11,758 nucleotides of DNA from Candidatus Woesearchaeota archaeon (GTDB taxonomy: Archaea > Nanobdellota > Nanobdellia > Woesearchaeales > UBA11576): positions 1 through 11,758 of the forward strand of contig JACRKM010000160.1 of assembly GCA_016219765.1 (NCBI GenBank), given 5' to 3'. Positions 1 to 6,513 of the stretch are shown one piece after another. How positions within the stretch are numbered: the first letter of the stretch is position 1; the number at the start of each line of letters is the position of its first letter. Under the pieces are notes generated by a model. The model made no database searches, was not told the origin of the DNA, and saw nothing but the letters and a program-made list of their open reading frames with translations. The position numbers were made by a program, and so were the translations under genes.

Positions 1-30
1 CACGACGAAAATTGCTGCGTCGCGACTCAT
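1..30 (-). CDS. Possible N-terminus of a divergent gene, cut by the window edge
   Basis: An ATG at 30-28 on the minus strand opens a frame that runs off the window and reads MSRDAAIFVV. A TATA-like stretch (CTATAAAGC on the minus strand, about 69-77) lies some 40 nt upstream, which would place transcription start near 48 and leave a leader of about 18 nt. Ten codons are too few to identify a product. The call rests only on the start, the open frame and the promoter-like spacing, and it could be chance. Confidence 0.3.
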   Translation of the reverse strand, partial: MSRDAAIFVV

Positions 31-196
31 TTTCAACAAAACCAGAAACAGACGAACATATCAGACTAGCTTTATAGACCGTATAAACGAAGAAAAAGTA
101 GCACCCCACAACATTTTATGATAACTTGCAAACAAGCCGGTAGCGAGGTATTGGTTAAGTTGGATTCCTGCTTTTGTGCAGAAGTGCCCGCACAAA

Positions 197-210
197 GTTT
201 TAATACTTTT
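197..210 (+). promoter_or_regulatory. TATA box of the HD-domain gene
   Basis: The AT-rich element TTTTAATACTTTT is centred about 24 nt before the ATG at 227, with CAAAG just upstream as a possible BRE. This is the spacing expected for an archaeal promoter that starts transcription at the initiation codon, so the mRNA is probably leaderless. No Shine-Dalgarno site is visible, which agrees. Confidence 0.55.
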
Positions 211-226
211 GCTGCATCTCTTAAGC

Positions 227-1186
227 ATGGCAAAACTCCGTCCCATCCCGCGCGAAGGAAACATCGTCGCGTATGCAAGTTCTTTAGCTCATGAGCTGTT
301 TGATGGAGTCACGCGTGACACAGGGCTGCCTTACACCCAGGGTCATCTTGCACAGGTGGCGTTCCTCGTGGAAAGCGTCGTCGTGTCCTCTGCGTACAAG
401 AAGGCGGCTGTCGCTGCTGCATGGCTTCATGACAGCGCAGAAGACATCAAGGGCTTTGACGTGTTTGATCCCTTTGCTGCTTGCCATGTCCGAAAGCCAG
501 ACACGACGTACCTGAACGATCTTCTCACGAACGCCGGGGAACAAGGCAGGAAAGTCTGCGCGCTCGTCGACCACATGACGCATCGCGAAGGGACATCCTA
601 TCAAGAGTACGTCTCCCGGGTGTTCGCGTTTCCGCAGACGCATGGTGAGCGCTATGACCTGCACGTGCTTGCCGCAGTGCTCAAGATGGCTGATCGACGG
701 GCGAATATCAATCATGACGCGCGGCGCGATGTGAACGGGCTCGTCGAAAAGTACATCAAGCTCGCAGGAGCGCCGACAGATGATGATCTTGTTGCGTTCT
801 ACAGCGAGACAAAGACCACTGATGCGTTCCGTGAAAAAGGCTCATGGGATCTCGACGTAGCTCTCTTTGTCCAGACATTGACAAGCACTTTTCGCGCAAA
901 GCAGCAGGCGACAGCGATCGACAACCTCTCTCAGTACTTGCCCCTTGCAGAACAACGGCTCCTCGTCGATGTCCGCAACGGGTATGGACTCTTCAGCGTA
1001 CACAAAGTACGCACGATGCTCAAGGAGATCTATATCGAATCGCTGAAATTATATCCTGGAGACGACCCTATCCACGTCGTGAAGCGTCTTGGGGCGAACA
1101 GGAAGGCACCTGAAGTTGCGGGCTATACGCCGATCCTCAAAGAGATCCGTGAGGAATGCATCTCACGAAGGGATTTTCAGTTATGA
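227..1186 (+). CDS. HD-domain hydrolase resembling (p)ppGpp hydrolases (SpoT/MESH1 type)
   Basis: 319 aa from the ATG at 227. The frame is open from 176, but the TATA spacing favours the internal start. The N-terminal half has the hydrolase layout of Rel/SpoT and MESH1 proteins: a first histidine (YTQGH, about residue 40), the HDxxED motif in AWLHDSAED (H68, D69, E72, D73), and LKMADRRANI with the metal-binding Asp near 156, close to the LKLADRxHN signature of that family. No synthetase or TGS/ACT domain follows. The remaining ~150 residues are helical-looking and unrecognised. The inferred role is a manganese-dependent phosphohydrolase acting on (p)ppGpp or a similar nucleotide in the cytoplasm. 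Other HD phosphohydrolase activities remain possible because the substrate cannot be read from sequence. It ends 11 bp from the converging DHH gene. Confidence 0.75.
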   Translation: MAKLRPIPREGNIVAYASSLAHELFDGVTRDTGLPYTQGHLAQVAFLVESVVVSSAYKKAAVAAAWLHDSAEDIKGFDVFDPFAACHVRKPDTTYLNDLLTNAGEQGRKVCALVDHMTHREGTSYQEYVSRVFAFPQTHGERYDLHVLAAVLKMADRRANINHDARRDVNGLVEKYIKLAGAPTDDDLVAFYSETKTTDAFREKGSWDLDVALFVQTLTSTFRAKQQATAIDNLSQYLPLAEQRLLVDVRNGYGLFSVHKVRTMLKEIYIESLKLYPGDDPIHVVKRLGANRKAPEVAGYTPILKEIREECISRRDFQL

Positions 1187-1197
1187 GACCTTGTGCT

Positions 1198-2343
1198 TTA
1201 ATCTTTCTTTGCCAGGAGAGCCTGGAGAGCTTTCATGAATCTTTCTTTGAATATCTGCAGATCCTTCTTCGCCACCTTTGCTCCGGCAGCAGGTCTGTGG
1301 CCCCCGCCGTTCGCATTCTCCAATCCATTGACACAATCAGCCAGCAGATCGTTCATGGCCACTTTACCGTCCTGGCGCCGGCCGCTGATGGCATAGAATC
1401 CGTCGTGCATGTCCTGCAGCACAATGATCGTTGTTGACAGATATTCCGGCATGAATGATAGTATCGTCGACACTGGCGAATTGATCTTGTATGGCGATTT
1501 TATCTCATACCACATGCGCTCAAGTTCTCGGTGAAATTCTGCCTTCTTCTTATGCTCATTGATGCAGCGTTGGAGTTCTGCCGAATACTTTTCCTCATAC
1601 TTCCTGAACCGTGATGCAAGAATATCCCTGTAACTCTTCGCTTCTAGGACACACTCAAACAATGCTGAAACCTGTCCTTCTTCGATTCCAATGGTCGACG
1701 TGATAATCCTGCCCACCATGCCGAAGGGCGTGTCAAAGATGTTATCCAATTTCTTCTCGCCATATTTTACGAACAGCACGTCAAGAAACGTTTGCCACGT
1801 CTTTGCTGATGCATCAGCAATGAGGCCGGCGGCAGCAAGCCAGTCACGATCTGAAAGATCGACGTGGCGTGAGAACAAATCATACACGAGTTTGCTCGCA
1901 GGGTACTGGCTTGGATCGATCCGGGTGACAAGATATTGAGACTTAATCAGGATCGTCCTTGGAGAGTTCACATCGTTTACCAGCTTATGATGATCGAAAA
2001 TGATGATTTCGCACGTCTCCTCCGCGCGCTTCAAGGTTGCAGGGTCTCCGTCGACTCCAAGGTCTGTTGTGAAGAGTTTGTTAATCTTGTGCTGCTGCAA
2101 CATCTTCAGATTGCCGTCGGTGAGCGTAACCTTTCCATGGTCCTTTGAAATGACGAGATCGACAGGCTTTTGGCGGATGCGCTCAACAGAGGTTGCCACA
2201 AGCACACCAGAGCAAATGCCGTCTGGATCGGTGTCGTGCACTAGCGCAATCCGATCGTTGACGGTGATTGACTTCACGAACGCGTCAAATCTCTCTATTG
2301 TCATTTTGCTATAATCAATCATTCTCATCATCCGCCCTGTCAT
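1198..2343 (-). CDS. DHH/DHHA1-family phosphoesterase
   Basis: 381 aa. Motif I is HDTDPDGICSG (about residues 36-46), the family-defining DHH triad is at 117-119 in IIIFDHHK, a further acidic motif lies in GLIADAS (about 173-179), and the C-terminal DHHA1 substrate-binding signature GGGHRPAAG is at about 346-354. This is the complete set for a manganese-dependent DHH phosphodiesterase or exonuclease of the RecJ-like/NrnA-like superfamily. Length and domain order fit a single-chain archaeal member that degrades single-stranded nucleic acid, short oligonucleotides or cyclic dinucleotides; which one cannot be decided here. The ATG overlaps the upstream methyltransferase stop as ATGA, so the two are translationally coupled. 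Downstream methionines at residues 5, 6 and 8 are alternative starts. It converges with the HD gene, 11 bp apart. Confidence 0.85.
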   Translation of the reverse strand: MTGRMMRMIDYSKMTIERFDAFVKSITVNDRIALVHDTDPDGICSGVLVATSVERIRQKPVDLVISKDHGKVTLTDGNLKMLQQHKINKLFTTDLGVDGDPATLKRAEETCEIIIFDHHKLVNDVNSPRTILIKSQYLVTRIDPSQYPASKLVYDLFSRHVDLSDRDWLAAAGLIADASAKTWQTFLDVLFVKYGEKKLDNIFDTPFGMVGRIITSTIGIEEGQVSALFECVLEAKSYRDILASRFRKYEEKYSAELQRCINEHKKKAEFHRELERMWYEIKSPYKINSPVSTILSFMPEYLSTTIIVLQDMHDGFYAISGRRQDGKVAMNDLLADCVNGLENANGGGHRPAAGAKVAKKDLQIFKERFMKALQALLAKKD

Positions 2344-2876
2344 GTGCTCTTGCAGAAGAACACCTTGTCAATCCCTGCATCGATTTCTTTTACAACATTA
2401 AATTCATTTCGGATTTCCTTTTCGATGAAAGCTAATTTAGGTGATTTTTTGAGGACTGAGAAAATAAAACGATCCTTTCCGGCCCTTTTCATCTCCGCGA
2501 TCCCCTTGTTTATATTGTCAAAATTATGAATCGCGGTGACGCTGATGACGAAATCGAACACATGATCACTGAAAGGAATCTTCTCAGCAGCACCTTCCAC
2601 AAATACGCGATTTTGTTTTACATCATTTTTTGCATTGTTCTTTTTAGCAAGCGCGATCAATTCCTTGCTTGGGTCGATCCCAACGCAATTGCAGTTCCAT
2701 GTAGCTGTAGAGATGCCATTTCCACATCCGACATCAAGAAGTCTGCTATATTCTTTGGGGATAAAATCAGGAGGAAGATTCTTGAGGATTTCCTGCATTT
2801 TCTTCTCCTGCTCCGTTCTGTAGAGCTCGTCGTACCCTCTGGATATTTTATCATAATACGTATTCTGCATGCTCAT
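2340..2876 (-). CDS. Class I SAM-dependent methyltransferase
   Basis: 178 aa from the ATG at 2876. A second start (MQNTYYD) lies two codons in. The sequence shows a short helical N-terminus (YYDKISRGYDELYRTEQEKK), SAM-binding motif I LLDVGCGNG (about 46-54), the acidic post-I strand VGID (about 65-68), and a motif AEKIPFSDHVFDFVISV typical of Methyltransf_11-type enzymes. The methyl acceptor is unknown. The frame continues open upstream to 3122, but those 82 codons lie mostly inside a mobile element and have no methyltransferase character, so I exclude them. AGGGGG precedes the chosen ATG at SD distance. The gene is the first in a coupled pair with the DHH phosphoesterase. Its ancestral promoter appears to have been separated from it by the element at 2911-3358. 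Confidence 0.8.
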   Translation of the reverse strand: MSMQNTYYDKISRGYDELYRTEQEKKMQEILKNLPPDFIPKEYSRLLDVGCGNGISTATWNCNCVGIDPSKELIALAKKNNAKNDVKQNRVFVEGAAEKIPFSDHVFDFVISVTAIHNFDNINKGIAEMKRAGKDRFIFSVLKKSPKLAFIEKEIRNEFNVVKEIDAGIDKVFFCKST

Positions 2877-2901
2877 GACGCCCCCTTGAACCTGGCCATT
2901 G

Positions 2902-2910
2902 ATCTGAACC
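2902..2910. repeat. Target-site duplication, left side of element A
   Basis: ATCTGAACC abuts the first G of the element's GGCTCTGTAG end and is repeated exactly at 3359-3367 on the other side. Confidence 0.9.
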
Positions 2911-2964
2911 GGCTCTGTAGAAAATCTTAATTGGCCGGCACCGCGAGGCTCGACGCGATCGCTC

Positions 2965-2985
2965 GATAAGAGCATAGCTCTTATC
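2965..2985. repeat. Perfect triloop hairpin in element A
   Basis: A 9-bp stem GATAAGAGC / GCTCTTATC encloses the loop ATA. A second AAGAGC at 2990-2995 could pair with the same GCTCTT arm, so two mutually exclusive hairpins are possible. The same arrangement is kept in copy B. Confidence 0.85.
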
Positions 2986-3120
2986 ATCTCAAGAGCGGGC
3001 ACGCCTGCAGCGCGCCCACTGCGAGTTGTGACGACAGCAGGAGGCCTGCACCACCACGCCAAGCTCGTGATAGTGAACGTGCACTCGACGAGCTGACATT
3101 CCCCCCGATGTGCCTTCCCC

Positions 3121-3141
3121 ATAAGAGAGTGCCTCCCTTAT
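3121..3141. repeat. Triloop hairpin with one mismatch in element A
   Basis: ATAAGAGAG and CTCCCTTAT flank the loop TGC. The corresponding copy B hairpin is perfect, so copy A carries one A/C mismatch. Confidence 0.8.
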
Positions 3142-3281
3142 CAACCCACATCAAGGCAGGCATGAAGCCTGCCGAATACCGACGAGCTCTGTCCCCTTCG
3201 TCGTCCGATTGGAGCGAAGCGAAAATCGGACTTGAGATCGAGTGCCAGCGGATCGATGACCGCTGGGGCGTCCAACTTGTC
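3142..3281. repeat. Conserved 140-bp hairpin core shared by elements A and B
   Basis: This is the most conserved part of the two elements. It contains GGCAGGC/GCCTGCC (3155-3173), a CGACGA/TCGTCG pair, GTCCGATT/AATCGGAC around a 13-nt loop, and CCAGCGG/CCGCTGG. An apparent frame starting MKPAEYRRALSP is shared with copy B, but a one-base indel right after RWG puts the two copies into different frames, so I do not call a protein. Confidence 0.8.
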
Positions 3282-3358
3282 AGCGCGCAGGTGCTTCTTT
3301 CTATCTCTCGCGGAAAGGCGGTGGTGGTGAGCGTGCCGGTGATATTTTCTACAGGGCC

Positions 3359-3367
3359 ATCTGAACC
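3359..3367. repeat. Target-site duplication, right side of element A
   Basis: ATCTGAACC directly follows the terminal GGGCC of the element and is identical to 2902-2910. Confidence 0.9.
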
Positions 3368-3372
3368 AGCGT

Positions 3373-3388
3373 GTTTAAATATATATTG
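3373..3388. promoter_or_regulatory. TATA element, probably bidirectional before element A inserted
   Basis: TTTAAATATATATT is centred about 23 nt before the GTG at 3404, right for a leaderless transcript of the plus-strand aminotransferase gene. On the minus strand the same AT block (AATATATATTTAAA) would, with element A and one duplication copy removed, start transcription near 2899, about 23 nt before the methyltransferase ATG. With the element present, a minus-strand start falls at the element's end, near 3356. Confidence 0.6.
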
Positions 3389-3403
3389 TTCTTCGCCTGG
3401 CTT

Positions 3404-4300
3404 GTGGCAAACCAGAGGGAAAATGCAAAACAGAAAGCGCAACAGGCGCTGATTGAAGACATCCTGAGAGCATACACTCGTTGCAAATGCGTGCGCTTGG
3501 TCAATCGAGGAAATGCTGCAATACTCTGCGCACTCGTGATGGTACAAGAACTGTCGCGTAAAGCAACAAAGGCCGGGAGGCAAAGCAGCAACACGCGCAA
3601 TGTAATCCTCGTCCCTGACCAAGGCGGCTGGATCTCTTTTGAAACTTATCCGCCGTTGCTTGGATTCGAGGTTGAGCTGGTGAAGACCAATCGAGGAATC
3701 ATCGACATTACTAATCTAGAAGAAAAATCAAAGAGCGCTGCTGCACTCATCGTCACAAGCTTTGCAGGTTATTTCGCAGAGCAGCCGATTGCAGAGATCG
3801 CAGGAGTCTGTCATAAGAATGGCTGTCTTATCATCGAAGATGCATCTGGATCTCTCGGCGATGCTGTACTCTGCGATGGCCGCGTTGTTGACATAATCGT
3901 CGGCAGTTTTGGAAATCACAAGCCAGTTAATAACGGTTACGGAGGTTTTGTGGCGACAAATAACAAGGAATTATTCGACATTGGATCGATTGTTTTTTCA
4001 ATGACTAACTTTTATCCAGACTATGCATATTTGCTTGAGAAGCTCAAAGAAGCCCCTGCGCGGATTGCGTTCTTTTTTGAAAAACAGGCGGCAGTTAAAC
4101 ACGATATAAAAAAACTTGATGTCGAAATCATTCATCCTGCGCTTCGCGGCCTGAATGTTGCTGTGAAACCAAAGAATAGCAACGACAGAAAAAGGATTCT
4201 TGAGTATTGTAAAAAAGAAGAGTTTGAAACAGTCCAATGCCCAAAGTATATCCGCGTCAACGAGGAGGCAGTCTGCATAGAACTCAAGCGGCTGCCATAA
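3404..4300 (+). CDS. DegT/DnrJ/EryC1/StrS-like PLP-dependent aminotransferase-fold protein
   Basis: 298 aa from the GTG at 3404. A frame-consistent GTG at 3371 lies inside the TATA box and is rejected. A helix ending VNRGNAAI (about 34-40) resembles the phosphate-loop start of the family. EDASGSLGD carries the Asp (about 146) that should pair with the PLP pyridine nitrogen, and GSFGNHKPVNNGYGG matches the SFxxxKxxxxGxGG motif, with the candidate Schiff-base lysine at about 173. Family members usually act on nucleotide-linked keto-sugars in surface glycan or antibiotic pathways and are around 370 aa, so this one is short, mainly at the C-terminus. No sugar-pathway gene is adjacent, so the substrate is unknown. 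The transcript is probably leaderless. Confidence 0.72.
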   Translation: MANQRENAKQKAQQALIEDILRAYTRCKCVRLVNRGNAAILCALVMVQELSRKATKAGRQSSNTRNVILVPDQGGWISFETYPPLLGFEVELVKTNRGIIDITNLEEKSKSAAALIVTSFAGYFAEQPIAEIAGVCHKNGCLIIEDASGSLGDAVLCDGRVVDIIVGSFGNHKPVNNGYGGFVATNNKELFDIGSIVFSMTNFYPDYAYLLEKLKEAPARIAFFFEKQAAVKHDIKKLDVEIIHPALRGLNVAVKPKNSNDRKRILEYCKKEEFETVQCPKYIRVNEEAVCIELKRLP

Positions 4301-4301
4301 A

Positions 4302-4321
4302 ATCCAGTCATTTTCTACTGG
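4302..4321 (+). terminator. Possible hairpin after the aminotransferase gene
   Basis: ATCCAGT and ACTGGAAT flank an 8-nt loop containing TTTT, starting just after the stop codon. The stem is short and no strong T-run follows it, so a termination role is tentative. The rest of the gap to 4395 holds an AT-rich TATA candidate (AGATTAAAAAAC, 4331-4342). Confidence 0.3.
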
Positions 4322-4384
4322 AATAGGCAAAGATTAAAAAACAACAAACGCTCTCTTTCATTTAGATTCCACTATTGTGTTGCT

Positions 4385-4391
4385 GAGGTGA
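4385..4391 (+). promoter_or_regulatory. Shine-Dalgarno site of the zinc-ribbon gene
   Basis: GAGGTGA lies 4 nt before the ATG at 4396 and is complementary to the archaeal 16S 3' end. It fixes the start and shows that this mRNA has a leader, unlike several neighbours. Confidence 0.75.
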
Positions 4392-4395
4392 CCGT

Positions 4396-4809
4396 ATGCC
4401 AGTCCGCGAACCAGAATCAATGAATGAGCTTGTCTACTTCACAAACCGCACATTGGACAACAAAGGATTAGCAAAAGTGTGGGTGTACCGCCAGGACTGC
4501 CCGAAATGCGGGAAGGCAAAGATGGGAAAACCTGTTGAGAAGGGAAAGGTAAAAATCCGAGCGAAAGAATACGTGTGCCAGGCGTGCCATTACACTGTCG
4601 CGAAAGAAGAGTACGAATCAGGACTTACGGCGCAGGCGACATACACGTGTCCCGGATGTAAAAAATCAGGAGAGGCTGAGCTGCCGTTTAAATGGAAAAG
4701 CGTTGATGGAGTGAAAGCGCTCAAATTTTCGTGTTCAAACTGCAAAGCAAACATTCTCGTCACGAAAAAGATGAAAGAAAAAGGCGAAAGCGATAAAGAA
4801 GATGAGTGA
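4396..4809 (+). CDS. Small zinc-ribbon protein with four CxxC knuckles
   Basis: 137 aa. Four CxxC pairs are visible: CPKC (35-38), CQAC (61-64), CPGC (85-88) and CSNC (113-116). They pair into two C4 zinc ribbons, each with basic, beta-rich sequence between its knuckles. The N-terminal ~30 residues (ELVYFTNRTL) look like a short folded segment, and the C-terminus is a charged Lys/Glu/Asp tail. The architecture suggests a nucleic-acid- or ribosome-associated archaeal zinc-ribbon protein, but I cannot name a family or function. A strong Shine-Dalgarno site precedes the ATG. An alternative start at Met9 is less well placed. It converges with the 497-aa gene, with a T6 run between them. Confidence 0.75.
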   Translation: MPVREPESMNELVYFTNRTLDNKGLAKVWVYRQDCPKCGKAKMGKPVEKGKVKIRAKEYVCQACHYTVAKEEYESGLTAQATYTCPGCKKSGEAELPFKWKSVDGVKALKFSCSNCKANILVTKKMKEKGESDKEDE

Positions 4810-4872
4810 TTTCTTGTCTACTAGTCTAGTTCACGCCCAATACCCGGCGAGCACAGTCTGCTGTTGAATTGC

Positions 4873-4878
4873 TTTTTT
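4873..4878 (+). terminator. T-run terminator candidate between convergent genes
   Basis: TTTTTT in GCTTTTTTGC lies 64 nt after the zinc-ribbon stop and just before the convergent gene's end. A short U-run of this kind is enough for archaeal termination. Confidence 0.4.
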
Positions 4879-4879
4879 G

Positions 4880-6373
4880 CTAGCGTTGCTTGAGCGAGGC
4901 GTATTCCTCTGGTGTCACAAGCCGCACTTCTTTATCTTCAAAGATTGCGGCCAGATCTGCATATCCGCCCGGAGGGATTATGTACGTCCTGCAGGTATTT
5001 CTTGTCCGCGCACACGCGTCATGCTGCAGCGCGCTGCCATAGTCAACATTGTGGTCGAGCGTAATTATCTGACCTTCAACAGGATCTTCAAAAATCGTGA
5101 GATCGATGCTTTCTCTTGAGCGTGTGCTGTAACGATGCAGTTCTGGAGCGCACGCAGGCACTACAACTTCTATCTCCGGCACTATCGTATAATTGCTGCC
5201 AATACGCTGTGAATTATCTTCATCTGGCTTGTTCTGATAGTGGACGACGACAGTCGAACTAGGCAGTATTCTCTCTGCAATATTTTCCATGGCTTTGTGC
5301 GCGGCTGCCTGGCCCTCAAGCATCGAGAGAAGATTCTTTGACCCATTAATTGCCAGATGGATGCTTCCGTGCTGCGCAATCATTTCTAAAATGTTTATGG
5401 GCTCAATATCGAAAGGCAAGTGCTGGTTTTTGTAACACTTCAAAAGATCGCTCAAAGCATCCCAATGAACACGAGCAGCATCTTCTCCCACCTCCGTCTG
5501 TTCAACGATATTCTGCAATTCAAATGCAACACGCGCTTCGTGGCTGTCCATGATCGCTTGAAATCTTTCTACGAGCGCATTCAGATCAGCCATTAATTGT
5601 GCGCGCTTCTTTTCTTTCTCACGGTGGCTGATCGTGCGTTCTTCCGGCGTCGTACAGTCGCTTATGAATGGGGAGTGTGCATACAAGATTTTATCTTTCA
5701 GCCGGTAAAATGAAGCGATAGAAAGCTCAAGATGTCCAGAGCCAAGTGCATCCTTGATCGCTCTAAGCGGCAGGCGCGCCCGTTCACTGAGAGGGTCGTA
5801 GAGGGCAATCACCGAATCAATCATCCGCTGCGATTCATCCAATGTCTGAGGAACAAAGGTGGTTTTTCTGCTGTGTGGTTCTTCATCGTTCTCGCGCATG
5901 GCAAGTTCAGGATAATCTTTGTACACTTTTAGGTATTTTGGAGTCTGTTGAGTCCGTTCAAGGAGCAGGATTTCATTATCGATGTGATGCAGCTCAAGTC
6001 GACTTTCTCTGCTGTGCATCATGTACTGCTGCTGCTTAAGATATTCGATGTATTTCTTGGTGCCTTTGAGTGCAAGGCTGAGGAAGCCTTCGCTGAGTGC
6101 TTGTGTAAGGATGTCACAGAGTATTTGGCCGTATACTATCCGCTCTGCACTGAAGAAGTCAAATTGTTTTGCAGTTTTCCTTATTTCATGTTCATAAAAT
6201 TTTATAGTCCTTTCAGAGGGTTTTGCATCCCATTCATAAGCTTCCTGATCTGCTCTGCAGCGTTCAGCCTCATTCACAAGCGCTTCAAGGTTAGCAATGA
6301 GCGACCGCTGAGTAACTTTTGCACGTGATGCTGGGAATGCGCATTCCTGCTGTTGATGTATGTTGGACGACAT
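4880..6373 (-). CDS. Unknown 497-aa protein with internally repeated helical units
   Basis: No recognised domain. Residues 1-360 are predominantly helical and appear to contain a repeated unit. LIANLEALVNEAERC (25-39) resembles LMADLNALVERFQAI (260-274), and the unit tails near 87-112, 205-230 and 327-352 share a small-Gly-x-(L/I)xLA/I-x(8)-L pattern (SEGFLSLALKG, GSGHLELSIAS, QHGSIHLAING). Residues 370-497 look beta-rich and end in PEEYASLKQR. There is no signal peptide or membrane helix, so it is probably cytoplasmic. A helical solenoid or scaffold is conceivable, but I infer no function. The gene stands alone, with its own TATA box upstream at 6401-6414, and converges with the zinc-ribbon gene. 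Codon use looks like that of the neighbours, and the open length supports a real gene. Confidence 0.8.
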   Translation of the reverse strand: MSSNIHQQQECAFPASRAKVTQRSLIANLEALVNEAERCRADQEAYEWDAKPSERTIKFYEHEIRKTAKQFDFFSAERIVYGQILCDILTQALSEGFLSLALKGTKKYIEYLKQQQYMMHSRESRLELHHIDNEILLLERTQQTPKYLKVYKDYPELAMRENDEEPHSRKTTFVPQTLDESQRMIDSVIALYDPLSERARLPLRAIKDALGSGHLELSIASFYRLKDKILYAHSPFISDCTTPEERTISHREKEKKRAQLMADLNALVERFQAIMDSHEARVAFELQNIVEQTEVGEDAARVHWDALSDLLKCYKNQHLPFDIEPINILEMIAQHGSIHLAINGSKNLLSMLEGQAAAHKAMENIAERILPSSTVVVHYQNKPDEDNSQRIGSNYTIVPEIEVVVPACAPELHRYSTRSRESIDLTIFEDPVEGQIITLDHNVDYGSALQHDACARTRNTCRTYIIPPGGYADLAAIFEDKEVRLVTPEEYASLKQR

Positions 6374-6400
6374 GAATAAATCCCCGAATCGATAAGTACA

Positions 6401-6414
6401 CCGGTATTTAACTG
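6401..6414 (-). promoter_or_regulatory. TATA box of the 497-aa gene, with an upstream repeat
   Basis: CAGTTAAATACCGG on the minus strand is centred about 34 nt before the ATG at 6373, implying a leader of roughly 9 nt. The motif AGTTAAATA occurs again at about 6432-6440, 28 bp further upstream, so there are either two tandem promoters or a repeated binding site. Confidence 0.5.
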
Positions 6415-6466
6415 TTGGATAAATTATTGGATATTTAACTATTTTCTGGTAGTTATTATGAGTCGC

Positions 6467-6477
6467 GTTTATAAATG
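6467..6477 (+). promoter_or_regulatory. TATA box of the 52-codon small ORF
   Basis: GTTTATAAATG predicts transcription start near 6497, about 17 nt before the ATG at 6514. No clear Shine-Dalgarno site follows. Confidence 0.4.
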
Positions 6478-6513
6478 GTCTGGTTCTCTATAGATTTTTC
6501 ATAAGATGCATTA

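Larger units (their letters stand above)
2911..3358. mobile_element. Non-autonomous inverted-repeat element, copy A (448 bp)
   Basis: The left end GGCTCTGTAGAAAAT and the reverse complement of the right end GGCCCTGTAGAAAAT match at 14 of 15 positions. An inner CCGGCAC block follows in both ends, so the inverted repeats are bipartite. A perfect 9-bp duplication flanks the element. No transposase is encoded, and long frames across it differ from those in copy B. The interior is a chain of hairpins. The segment 3142-3281 matches 6954-7094 of copy B with two substitutions and one single-base indel, while 3021-3050 and 3074-3094 are diverged. The terminal bases recall the GGxTCTGT starts of several IS families (IS6 and ISL3 families among them), but those usually make 8-bp duplications, so I do not assign a family. 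Confidence 0.9.

Noticed and set aside
284..715. 143-codon minus-strand frame inside the HD gene
   Set aside because: It is an antisense shadow of the HD-domain gene, which has clear catalytic motifs; the antisense product has none.
3371..3403. Upstream GTG start of the aminotransferase gene at 3371
   Set aside because: The codons lie in the TATA box itself. The GTG at 3404 sits at the expected distance for a leaderless transcript.
2984..3622. Long minus-strand frame (212 codons) across element A
   Set aside because: It overlaps the aminotransferase start region, reads through the hairpins, and does not keep its frame relative to the corresponding copy B frame (6818-7126).
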